Source: Synchiropus splendidus (Eukaryota; Chordata; Actinopteri; Syngnathiformes; Callionymidae). Taken from it: DNA of 64,000 nucleotides. Position numbers and translations under genes: made by a program. The DNA lies in NCBI RefSeq assembly GCF_027744825.2, contig NC_071349.1:434001-498000 (forward strand), written 5' to 3'. The notes beneath the pieces were generated by a model, which saw only the letters and a list, made by a program, of their open reading frames with translations, searched no databases and was not told where the DNA came from. Positions 9,965 through 21,807 of the stretch are shown here, in pieces; within the stretch, counting starts at the first letter, position 1, and every line of letters starts with the position of its first letter.

Positions 9965-12900
9965 CTGAAGTGTTTTTCCAAAGTTATCAACACTTTTATG
10001 TTTGGCGTTCCGAAACCCACCTTATCTCAGGCTGAAAAGCGTTTTTACGCATTGTGCCATAACTTTTCAGGGAAGCATCAGAACATGAAATTTTAGCCTC
10101 CCACTATAGCAGAAAGGGTCTTTCTAGTAGGTGCACATCAAATCTAAGCTGTCTGAAGTGTTTTTCGAAAGTTATCAACACTTTTATGTTTGGCGTTCCG
10201 AAACCCACCTTATCTCAGGCTGAAAGGCGTTTTTTTGCATTGTGCCATAACTTTTCAGGGAAGCTTCAGAACATGAAATTTTAACCTCCCACTATAGCAG
10301 AAAGGGTCTTTCTAGTAGTTGCACATCAAATCTAAGCTGTCTGAAGTGTTTTTCAAAAGTTATCAACACTTTTATGTTTGGCGTTCCGAAACCCACCTTA
10401 TCTCAGGCTGAAAAGCGTTTTTGTGCATTGTGCCATAACTTTTCAGGGAAGCTTCAGAACATGAAATTTTAACCTCCCACTATAGCAGAAAGGGTCTTTC
10501 TAGTAGTTGCACATCAAATCTAAACTGTCTGAAGTGTTTTTCCAAAGTTATTAACACTTTTATGTTTGGCGTTCCGAAACCCACCTTATCTCAGGCTGAA
10601 AAGCGTTTTTGTGCATTGTGCCATAACTTTTCAGGGAAGCTTCAGAACATGAAATTTTAACCTCCCACTATAGCAGAAAGGGTCTTTCTAGTAGTTGCAC
10701 ATCAAATCTAAACTGTCTGAAGTGTTTTTCCAAAGTTATCAACACTTTTATGTTTGGCGTTCCGAAACCCACCTTATCTCAGGTTGAAAAGCGTTTTTAC
10801 GCATTGTGCCATAACTTTTCAGGGAAGCTTCAGAACATGAAATTTTAACCTCCCACTATAGCAGACAGGGTCTTTCTAGTAGGTGCACATCAAATCTAAG
10901 CTGTCTGAAGTGTTTTTCGAAAGTTATCAACACTTTTATGTTTGGCGTTCCGAAACCCACCTTATCTCAGGCTGAAAAGCGTTTTTGTGCATTGTGCCAT
11001 AACTTTTCAGGGAAGCTTCAGAACATGAAATTTTAACCTCCCACTATAGCAGAAAGGGTCTTTCTAGTAGTTGCACATCAAATCTAAACTGTCTGAAGTG
11101 TTTTTCAAAAGTTATTAACACTTTTATGTTTGGCGTTCCGAAACCCACCTTATCTCAGGCTGAAAAGCGTTTTTGTGCATTGTGCCATAACTTTTCAGGG
11201 AAGCTTCAGAACATGAAATTTTAACCTCCCACTATAGCAGAAAGGGTCTTTCTAGTAGTTGCACATCAAATCTAAACTGTCTGAAGTGTTTTTCCAAAGT
11301 TATCAACACTTTTATGTTTGGCGTTCCGAAACCCACCTTATCTCAGGCTGAAAAGCGTTTTTGTGCATTGTGCCATAACTTTTCAGGGAAGCTTCAGAAC
11401 ATGAAATTTTATCCTCCCACTATAGCAGAAAGGGTCTTTCTAGTAGGTGCACATCAAATCTAAGCTGTCTGAAGTGTTTTTCGAAAGTTATCAACACTTT
11501 TATGTTTGGCGTTCCGAAACCCACCTTATCTCAGGCTGAAAAGCGTTTTTGTGCATTGTGCCATAACTTTTCAGGGAAGCTTCAGAACATGAAATTTTAA
11601 CCTCCCACTATAGCAGAAAGGGTCTTTCTAGTAGTTGCACATCAAATCTAAACTGTCTGAAGTGTTTTTCCAAAGTTATTAACACTTTTATGTTTGGCGT
11701 TCCGAAACCCACCTTATCTCAGGCTGAAAAGCGTTTTTACGCATTGTGCCATAACTTTTCAGGGAAGCTTCAGAACATGAAATTTTAACCTCCCACTATA
11801 GCAGAAAGGGTCTTTCTAGTAGGTGCACATCAAATCTAAGCTGTCTGAAGTGTTTTTCGAAAGTTATCAACACTTTTATGTTTGGCGTTCCGAAACCCAC
11901 CTTATCTCAGGCTGAAAAGCGTTTTTGTGCATTGTGCCATAACTTTTCAGGGAAGCTTCAGAACATGAAATTTTAACCTCCCACTATAGCAGAAAGGGTC
12001 TTTCTAGTAGTTGCACATCAAATCTAAACTGTCTGAAGTGTTTTTCCAAAGTTATTAACACTTTTATGTTTGGCGTTCCGAAACCCACCTTATCTCAGGC
12101 TGAAAAGCGTTTTTGTGCATTGTGCCATAACTTTTCAGGGAAGCTTCAGAACATGAAATTTTAACCTCCCACTATAGCAGAAAGGGTCTTTCTAGTAGTT
12201 GCACATCAAATCTAAACTGTCTGAAGTGTTTTTCCAAAGTTATTAACACTTTTATGTTTGGCGTTCCGAAACCCACCTTATCTCAGGCTGAAAAGCGTTT
12301 TTGTGCATTGTGCCATAACTTTTCAGGAAAGCTTCAGAACATGAAATTTTAACCTCCCACTATAGCAGAAAGGGTCTTTCTAGTAGTTGCACATCAAATC
12401 TAAACTGTCTGAAGTGTTTTTCCAAAGTTATCAACACTTTTATGTTTGGCGTTCCGAAACCCACCTTATCTCAGGCTGAAATGCGTTTTTACGCATTGTG
12501 CCATAACTTTTCAGGGAAGCTTCAGAACATGAAATTTTAACCTCCCACTATAGCAGAAAGGGTCTTTCTAGTAGGTGCACATCAAATCTAAGCTGTCTGA
12601 AGTGTTTTTCCAAAGTTATCAACACTTTTATGTTTGGCGTTCCGAAACCCACCTTATCTCAGGCTGAAAAGCGTTTTTGTGCATTGTGCCATAACTTTTC
12701 AGGGAAGCTTCAGAACATGAAATTTTAACTTCCCACTATAGCAGAAAGGGTCTTTCTAGTAGTTGCTCATCAAATCTAAACTGTCTGAAGTGTTTTTCCA
12801 AAGTTATTAACACTTTTATGTTTGGCGTTCAGAAACCCACCTTATCTCAGGCTGAAAAGCGTTTTTGTGCATTGTGCCATAACTTTTCAGGGAAGCTTCA

Positions 12901-12972
12901 GAACATGAAATTTTAACCTCCCACTATAGCAGAAAGGGTCTTTCTAGTAGTTGCACATCAAATCTAAACTGT
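9965..12972. repeat. 16-monomer HOR, copy 1 (3008 bp)
   Basis: The unit opens with the same anchor, position-15 G and position-15 A monomers as the 14-mer, and ends with the same four-monomer tail (A108, AC, C134T near 12729, GTTCAGAAA near 12829). The middle differs: the CACGATAG and ACACATTT monomers are replaced by an alternation of AC and position-15 G monomers, including one with ATCC at 131-134 (near 11411). Private changes include a T7 run at 10231-10237, GGTTGAAAAG near 10783, and ATGCG near 12481. Confidence 0.92.
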
Positions 12973-15900
12973 CTGAAGTGTTTTTCCAAAGTTATCAACA
13001 CTTTTATGTTTGGCGTTCCGAAACCCACCTTATCTCAGGCTGAAAAGCGTTTTTACGCATTGTGCCATAACTTTTCAGGGAAGCATCAGAACATGAAATT
13101 TTAGCCTCCCACTATAGCAGAAAGGGTCTTTCTAGTAGGTGCACATCAAATCTAAGCTGTCTGAAGTGTTTTTCGAAAGTTATCAACACTTTTATGTTTG
13201 GCGTTCCGAAACCCACCTTATCTCAGGCTGAAAAGCGTTTTTGTGCATTGTGCCATAACTTTTCAGGGAAGCTTCAGAACATGAAATTTTAACCTCCCAC
13301 TATAGCAGAAAGGGTCTTTCTAGTAGTTGCACATCAAATCTAAGCTGTCTGAAGTGTTTTTCAAAAGTTATCAACACTTTTATGTTTGGCGTTCCGAAAC
13401 CCACCTTATCTCAGGCTGAAAAGCGTTTTTGTGCATTGTGCCATAACTTTTCAGGGAAGCTTCAGAACATGAAATTTTAACCTCCCACTATAGCAGAAAG
13501 GGTCTTTCTAGTAGTTGCACATCAAATCTAAACTGTCTGAAGTGTTTTTCCAAAGTTATTAACACTTTTATGTTTGGCGTTCCGAAACCCACCTTATCTC
13601 AGGCTGAAAAGCGTTTTTGTGCATTGTGCCATAACTTTTCAGGGAAGCTTCAGAACATGAAATTTTAACCTCCCACTATAGCAGAAAGGGTCTTTCTAGT
13701 AGTTGCACATCAAATCTAAACTGTCTGAAGTGTTTTTCCAAAGTTATCAACACTTTTATGTTTGGCGTTCCGAAACCCACCTTATCTCAGGCTGAAAAGC
13801 GTTTTTACGCATTGTGCCATAACTTTTCAGGGAAGCTTCAGAACATGAAATTTTAACCTCCCACTATAGCAGAAAGGGTCTTTCTAGTAGGTGCACATCA
13901 AATCTAAGCTGTCTGAAGTGTTTTTCGAAAGTTATCAACACTTTTATGTTTGGCGTTCCGAAACCCACCTTATCTCAGGCTGAAAAGCGTTTTTGTGCAT
14001 TGTGCCATAACTTTTCAGGGAAGCTTCAGAACATGAAATTTTAACCTCCCACTATAGCAGAAAGGGTCTTTCTAGTAGTTGCACATCAAATCTAAACTGT
14101 CTGAAGTGTTTTTCCAAAGTTATCAACACTTTTATGTTTGGCGTTCCGAAACCCACCTTATCTCAGGCTGAAAAGCGTTTTTGTGCATTGTGCCATAACT
14201 TTTCAGGGAAGCTTCAGAACATGAAATTTTAACCTCCCACTATAGCAGAAAGGGTCTTTCTAGTAGTTGCACATCAAATCTAAACTGTCTGAAGTGTTTT
14301 TCCAAAGTTATCAACACTTTTATGTTTGGCGTTCCGAAACCCACCTTATCTCAGGCTGAAAGGCGTTTTTACGCATTGTGCCATAACTTTTCAGGGAAGC
14401 TTCAGATCATGAAATTTTATCCTCCCACTATAGCAGAAAGGGTCTTTCTAGTAGGTGCACATCAAATCTAAGCTGTCTGAAGTGTTTTTCGAAAGTTATC
14501 AACACTTTTATGTTTGGCGTTCCGAAACCCACCTTATCTCAGGCTGAAAAGCGTTTTTGTGCATTGTGCCATAACTTTTCAGGGAAGCTTCAGAACATGA
14601 AATTTTAACCTCCCACTATAGCAGAAAGGGTCTTTCTAGTAGTTGCACATCAAATCTAAACTGTCTGAAGTGTTTTTCCAAAGTTATTAACACTTTTATG
14701 TTTGGCGTTCCGAAACCCACCTTATCTCAGGCTGAAAAGCGTTTTTACGCATTGTGCCATAACTTTTCAGGGAAGCTTCAGAACATGAAATTTTAACCTC
14801 CCACTATAGCAGAAAGGGTCTTTCTAGTAGGTGCACATCAAATCTAAGCTGTCTGAAGTGTTTTTCGAAAGTTATCAACACTTTTATGTTTGGCGTTCCG
14901 AAACCCACCTTATCTCAGGCTGAAAAGCGTTTTTGTGCATTGTGCCATAACTTTTCAGGGAAGCTTCAGAACATGAAATTTTAACCTCCCACTATAGCAG
15001 AAAGGGTCTTTCTAGTAGTTGCACATCAAATCTAAACTGTCTGAAGTGTTTTTCCAAAGTTATTAACACTTTTATGTTTGGCGTTCCGAAACCCACCTTA
15101 TCTCAGGCTGAAAAGCGTTTTTGTGCATTGTGCCATAACTTTTCAGGGAAGCTTCAGAACATGAAATTTTAACCTCCCACTATAGCAGAAAGGGTCTTTC
15201 TAGTAGTTGCACATCAAATCTAAACTGTCTGAAGTGTTTTTCCAAAGTTATTAACACTTTTATGTTTGGCGTTCCGAAACCCACCTTATCTCAGGCTGAA
15301 AAGTGTTTTTGTGCATTGTGCCATAACTTTTCAGGAAAGCTTCAGAACATGAAATTTTAACCTCCCACTATAGCAGAAAGGGTCTTTCTAGTAGTTGCAC
15401 ATCAAATCTAAACTGTCTGAAGTGTTTTTCCAAAGTTATCAACACTTTTATGTTTGGCGTTCCGAAACCCACCTTATCTCAGGCTGAAAAGCGTTTTTAC
15501 GCATTGTGCCATAACTTTTCAGGGAAGCTTCAGAACATGAAATTTTAACCTCCCACTATAGCAGAAAGGGTCTTTCTAGTAGGTGCACATCAAATCTAAG
15601 CTGTCTGAAGTGTTTTTCCAAAGTTATCAACACTTTTATGTTTGGCGTTCCGAAACCCACCTTATCTCAGGCTGAAAAGCGTTTTTGTGCATTGTGCCAT
15701 AACTTTTCAGGGAAGCTTCAGAACATGAAATTTTAACTTCCCACTATAGCAGAAAGGGTCTTTCTAGTAGTTGCACATCAAATCTAAACTGTCTGAAGTG
15801 TTTTTCCAAAGTTATTAACACTTTTATGTTTGGCGTTCAGAAACCCACCTTATCTCAGGCTGAAAAGCGTTTTTGTGCATTGTGCCATAACTTTTCAGGG

Positions 15901-15980
15901 AAGCTTCAGAACATGAAATTTTAACCTCCCACTATAGCAGAAAGGGTCTTTCTAGTAGTTGCACATCAAATCTAAACTGT
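12973..15980. repeat. 16-monomer HOR, copy 2 (3008 bp)
   Basis: The order by positions 15, 24 and 83-84 is: C/C/AC anchor, G/C/GT, A/C/GT, C/T/GT, C/C/AC, G/C/GT, C/C/GT, C/C/AC with TATCC, G/C/GT, C/T/AC, G/C/GT, C/T/GT, C/T/GT with A108, C/C/AC, C/C/GT with C134T, C/T/GT with GTTCAG. The following anchor starts at 15981. The anchor, C134T and GTTCAGAAA barcodes are all 3008 bp from copy 1. Monomer 7 (14101) differs in type from its copy-1 partner at 11093 (C/C against A/T at sites 15/24). Confidence 0.92.
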
Positions 15981-17108
15981 CTGAAGTGTTTTTCCAAAGT
16001 TATCAACACTTTTATGTTTGGCGTTCCGAAACCCACCTTATCTCAGGCTGAAAAGCGTTTTTACGCATTGTGCCATAACTTTTCAGGGAAGCATCAGAAC
16101 ATGAAATTTTAGCCTCCCACTATAGCAGAAAGGGTCTTTCTAGTAGGTGCACATCAAATCTAAGCTGTCTGAAGTGTTTTTCGAATGTTATCAACACTTT
16201 TATGTTTGGCGTTCCGAAACCCACCTTATCTCAGGCTGAAAAGCGTTTTTGTGCATTGTGCCATAACTTTTCAGGGAAGCTTCAGAACATGAAATTTTAA
16301 CCTCCCACTATAGCAGAAAGGGTCTTTCTAGTAGTTGCACATCAAATCTAAGCTGTCTGAAGTGTTTTTCAAAAGTTATCAACACTTTTATGTTTGGCGT
16401 TCCGAAACCCACCTTATCTCAGGCTGAAAAGCGTTTTTGTGCATTGTGCCATAACTTTTCAGGGAAGCTTCAGAACATGAAATTTTAACCTCCCACTATA
16501 GCAGAAAGGGTCTTTCTAGTAGTTGCACATCAAATCTAAACTGTCTGAAGTGTTTTTCCAAAGTTATTAACACTTTTATGTTTGGCGTTCCGAAACCCAC
16601 CTTATCTCAGGCTGAAAAGCGTTTTTGTGCATTGTGCCATAACTTTTCAGGGAAGCTTCAGAACATGAAATTTTAACCTCCCACTATAGCAGAAAGGGTC
16701 TTTCTAGTAGTTGCACATCAAATCTAAACTGTCTGAAGTGTTTTTCCAAAGTTATCAACACTTTTATGTTTGGCGTTCCGAAACCCACCTTATCTCAGGC
16801 TGAAAGGCGTTTTTACGCATTGTGCCATAACTTTTCAGGGAAGCTTCAGAACATGAAATTTTAACCTCCCACTATAGCAGAAAGGGTCTTTCTAGTAGGT
16901 GCACATCAAATCTAAGCTGTCTGAAGTGTTTTTCGAAAGTTATCAACACTTTTATGTTTGGCGTTCCGAAACCCACCTTATCTCAGGCTGAAAAGCGTTT
17001 TTGTGCATTGTGCCATAACTTTTCAGGGAAGCTTCAGAACATGAAATTTTAACCTCCCACTATAGCAGAAAGGGTCTTTCTAGTAGTTGCACATCAAATC
17101 TAAACTGT
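15981..17108. repeat. Truncated third copy of the 16-mer (six monomers)
   Basis: Monomers 86-91 restart the series with an anchor (T113A and A132G near 16112), position-15 G (with a private CGAATG), position-15 A, C/T/GT, AC (with AGGCG near 16805) and position-15 G. The order then departs from the 16-mer, so the HOR domain ends here. Confidence 0.8.
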
Positions 17109-18047
17109 CTGAAGTGTTTTTCCAAAGTTATTAACACTTTTATGTTTGGCGTTCCGAAACCCACCTTATCTCAGGCTGAAAAGCGTTTTTGTGCATTGTG
17201 CCATAACTTTTCAGGGAAGCTTCAGAACATGAAATTTTAACCTCCCACTATAGCAGAAAGGGTCTTTCTAGTAGTTGCACATCAAATCTAAACTGTCTGA
17301 AGTGTTTTTCCAAAGTTATTAACACTTTTATGTTTGGCGTTCCGAAACCCACCTTATCTCAGGCTGAAAAGCGTTTTTGTGCATTGTGCCATAACTTTTC
17401 AGGGAAGCTTCAGAACATGAAATTTTAACCTCCCACTATAGCAGAAAGGGTCTTTCTAGTAGTTGCACATCAAATCTAAACTGTCTGAAGTGTTTTTCCA
17501 AAGTTATCAACACTTTTATGTTTGGCGTTCCGAAACCCACCTTATCTCAGGCTGAAAAGCGTTTTTGTGCATTGTGCCATAACTTTTCAGGGAAGCTTCA
17601 GAACATGAAATTTTAACCTCCCACTCTAGCAGAAAGGGTCTTTCTAGTAGTGGCACATCAAATCTAAACTGTCTGAAGTGTTTTTCCAAAGTTATCAACA
17701 CTTTTATGTTTGGCGTTCCGAAACCCACCTTATGTCAGGCTGAAAAGCGTTTTTACGCATTGTGCCATAACTTTTCAGGGAAGCTTCAGAACATGAAATT
17801 TTAACCTCCCACTATAGCAGAAAGGGTCTTTCTAGTAGGTGCACATCAAATCTAAGCTGTCTGAAGTGTTTTTCCAAAGTTATCAACACTTTTATGTTTG
17901 GCGTTCCGAAACCCACCTTATCTCAGGCTGAAAAGCGTTTTGTGCATTGTGTCATAACTTTTCAGGGAAGCTTCAGAACATGAAATTTTAACCTCCCACT
18001 ATAGCAGAAAGGGTCTTTCTAGTAGTTGCACATCAAATCTAAACTGT
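17109..18047. repeat. Module with CTCTAGCAG and TATGTCAGG barcodes
   Basis: Monomers 93-96 (17297-18047) carry CTCTAGCAG near 17634, TATGTCAGG near 17732 and a 1-bp deletion in the T-run at 17938-17941. The same three changes, in the same order and spacing, recur at 40226-40976 and 42105-42855, about 23-25 kb away. This copy also has private changes TAGTGGCAC near 17648 and GTGTCATAAC near 17949. Confidence 0.85.
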
Positions 18048-20115
18048 CTGAAGTGTTTTTCCAAAGTTATTAACACTTTTATGTTTGGCGTTCCGAAACC
18101 CACCTTATCTCAGGCTGAAAAGCGTTTTTGTGCATTGTGCCATAACTTTTCAGGAAAGCTTCAGAACATGAAATTTTAACCTCCCACTATAGCAGAAAGG
18201 GTCTTTCTAGTAGTTGCACATCAAATCTAAACTGTCTGAAGTGTTTTTCCAAAGTTATCAACACTTTTATGTTTGGCGTTCCGAAACCCACCTTATCTCA
18301 GGCTGAAAAGCGTTTTTACGCATTGTGCCATAACTTTTCAGGGAAGCTTCAGAACATGAAATTTTAACCTCCCACTATAGCAGAAAGGGTCTTTCTAGTA
18401 GTTGCACATCAAATCTAAACTGTCTGAAGTGTTTTTCCAAAGTTATTAACACTTTTATGTTTGGCGTTCCGAAACCCACCTTATCTCAGGCTGAAAAGCG
18501 TTTTTGTGCATTGTGCCATAACTTTTCAGGGAAGCTTCAGAACATGAAATTTTAACCTCCCACTATAGCAGAAAGGGTCTTTCTAGTAGTTGCACATCAA
18601 ATCTAAACTGTCTGAAGTGTTTTTCCAAAGTTATTAACACTTTTATGTTTGGCGTTCCGAAACCCACCTTATCTCAGGCTGAAAAGCGTTTTTGTGCATT
18701 GTGCCATAACTTTTCAGGGAAGCTTCAGAACATGAAATTTTAACCTCCCACTATAGCAGAAAGGGTCTTTCTAGTAGTTGCACATCAAATCTAAACTGTC
18801 TGAAGTGTTTTTCCAAAGTTATCAACACTTTTATGTTTGGCGTTCCGAAACCCACCTTATCTCAGGCTGAAAAGCGTTTTTGTGCATTGTGCCATAACTT
18901 TTCAGGGAAGCTTCAGAACATGAAATTTTAACCTCCCACTATAGCAGAAAGGGTCTTTCTAGTAGTTGCACATCAAATCTAAACTGTCTGAAGTGTTTTT
19001 CCAAAGTTATTAACACTTTTATGTTTGGCGTTCCGAAACCCACCTTATCTCAGGCTGAAAAGCGTTTTTACGCATTGTGCCATAACTTTTCAGGGAAGCT
19101 TCAGAACATGAAATTTTAACCTCCCACTATAGCAGAAAGGGTCTTTCTAGTAGGTGCACATCAAATCTAAGCTGTCTGAAGTGTTTTTCGAAAGTTATCA
19201 ACACTTTTATGTTTGGCGTTCCGAAACCCACCTTATCTCAGGCTGAAAAGCGTTTTTGTGCATTGTGCCATAACTTTTCAGGGAAGCTTCAGAACATGAA
19301 ATTTTAACCTCCCACTATAGCAGAAAGGGTCTTTCTAGTAGTTGCACATCAAATCTAAACTGTCTGAAGTGTTTTTCCAAAGTTATCAACACTTTTATGT
19401 TTGGCGTCCCGAAACCCACCTTATCTCAGGCTGAAAAGCGTTTTTACGCATTGTGCCATAACTTTTCAGGGAAGCTTCAGAACATGAAATTTTAACCTCC
19501 CACTATAGCAGAAAGGGTCTTTCTAGTAGGTGCACATCAAATCTAAGCTGTCTGAAGTGTTTTTCCAAAGTTATTAACACTTTTATGTTTGGCGTTCCGA
19601 AACCCACCTTATCTCAGGCTGAAAAGCGTTTTTGTGCATTGTGCCATAACTTTTCAGGGAAGCTTCAGAACATGAAATTTTAACCTCCCACTATAGCAGA
19701 AAGGGTATTTCTAGTAGTTGCACATCAAATCTAAACTGTCTGAAGTGTTTTTCCAAAGTTATCAACACTTTTATGTTTGGCGTTCCGAAACCCACCTTAT
19801 CTCAGGCTGAAAAGCGTTTTTACGCAGTGTGCCATAACTTTTCAGGGAAGCATCAGAACATGAAATTTTAACCTCCCACTATAGCAGAAAGGGTCTTTCT
19901 AGTAGGTGCACATCAAATCTAAGCTGTCTGAAGTGTTTTCCGAAAGTTATCAACACTTTTATGTTTGGCGTTCCGAAACCCACCTTATCTCAGGCTGAAA
20001 AGCGTTTTTGTGCATTGTGCCATAACTTTTCAGGGACGCTTCAGAACATGAAATTTTAACCTCCCACTATAGCAGAAAGGGTCTTTCTAGTAGTTGCACA
20101 TCAAATCTAAACTGT
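18048..20115. repeat. Monomers 97-107, mixed order
   Basis: These 11 monomers have no local HOR partner. The end of the stretch resembles monomers 17-20 of the window: a GTCCCGAAA change (3051 and 19407), an ACGCAGTGTG change (3469 and 19817) with T113A, and the CCG-at-13-15 monomer (3573 and 19928) occur in the same order and spacing. The last monomer has GGGACGCTTC near 20035, shared only with 61951. Confidence 0.75.
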
Positions 20116-21807
20116 CTGAAGTGTTTTTCCAAAGTTATTAACACTTTTATGTTTGGCGTTCCGAAACCCACCTTATCTCAGGCTGAAAAGCGTTTTTGTG
20201 CATTGTGCCATAACTTTTCAGGGAAGCTTCAGAACATGAAATTTTAACCTCCCACGATAGCAGAAAGGGTCTTTCTAGTAGTTGCACATCAAATCTAAAC
20301 TGTCTGAAGTGTTTTTCCAAAGTTATGAACACATTTATGTTTGGCGTTCCGAAACCCACCTTATCTCAGGCTGAAAAGCGTTTTTGTGCATTGTGCCATA
20401 ACTTTTCAGGAAAGCTTCAGAACATGAAATTTTAACCTCCCACTATAGCAGAAAGGGTCTTTCTAGTAGTTGCACATCAAATCTAAACTGTCTGAAGTGT
20501 TTTTCCAAAGTTATCAACACTTTTATGTTTGGCGTTCCGAAACCCACCTTATCTCAGGCTGAAAAGCGTTTTTACGCATTGTGCCATAACTTTTCAGGGA
20601 AGCTTCAGAACATGAAATTTTAACCTCCCACTATAGCAGAAAGGGTCTTTCTAGTAGGTGCACATCAAATCTAAGCTGTCTGAAGTGTTTTTCCAAAGTT
20701 ATTAACACTTTTATGTTTGGCGTTCCGAAACCCACCTTATCTCAGGCTGAAAAGCGTTTTTGTGCATTGTGCCATAACTTTTCAGGGAAGCTTCAGAACA
20801 TGAAATTTTAACCTCCCACTATAGCAGAAAGGGTCTTTCTAGTAGTTGCACATCAAATCTAAACTGTCTGAAGTGTTTTTCCAAAGTTATTAACACTTTT
20901 ATGTTTGGCGTTCCGAAACCCACCTTATCTCAGGCTGAAAAGCGTTTTTGTGCATTGTGCCATAACTTTTCAGGGAAGCTTCAGAACATGAAATTTTAAC
21001 CTCCCACTATAGCAGAAAGGGTCTTTCTAGTAGTTGCACATCAAATCTAAACTGTCTGAAGTGTTTTTCCAAAGTTATTAACACTTTTATGTTTGGCGTT
21101 CCGAAACCCACCTTATCTCAGGCTGAAAAGCGTTTTTGTGCATTGTGCCATAACTTTTCAGGAAAGCTTCAGAACATGAAATTTTAACCTCCCACTATAG
21201 CAGAAAGGGTCTTTCTAGTAGTTGCACATCAAATCTAAACTGTCTGAAGTGTTTTTCCAAAGTTATCAACACTTTTATGTTTGGCGTTCCGAAACCCACC
21301 TTATCTCAGGCTGAAAAGCGTTTTTACGCATTGTGCCATAACTTTTCAGGGAAGCTTCAGAACATGAAATTTTAACCTCCCACTATAGCAGAAAGGGTCT
21401 TTCTAGTAGGTGCACATCAAATCTAAGCTGTCTGAAGTGTTTTTCCAAAGTTATCAACACTTTTATGTTTGGCGTTCCGAAACCCACCTTATCTCAGGCT
21501 GAAAAGCGTTTTTGTGCATTGTGCCATAACTTTTCAGGGAAGCTTCAGAACATGAAATTTTAACTTCCCACTATAGCAGAAAGGGTCTTTCTAGTAGTTG
21601 CACATCAAATCTAAACTGTCTGAAGTGTTTTTCCAAAGTTATTAACACTTTTATGTTTGGCGTTCCGAAACCCACCTTATCTCAGGCTGAAAAGCGTTTT
21701 TGTGCATTGTGCCATAACTTTTCAGGGAAGCTTCAGAACATGAAATTTTAACCTCCCACTATAGCAGAAAGGGTCTTTCTAGTAGTTGCACATCAAATCT
21801 AAACTGT
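20116..21807. repeat. Nine-monomer partial copy of the 15-mer HOR
   Basis: Monomers 108-116 match monomers 123-131 (22935-24626) in type order. They include CACGATAG (near 20254), TATGAACACATTT (near 20325), A108, two AC monomers and C134T (near 21564). The spacing is 2819 bp. The final monomer here has GTTCCG, whereas its partner has GTTCAG. Confidence 0.87.
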
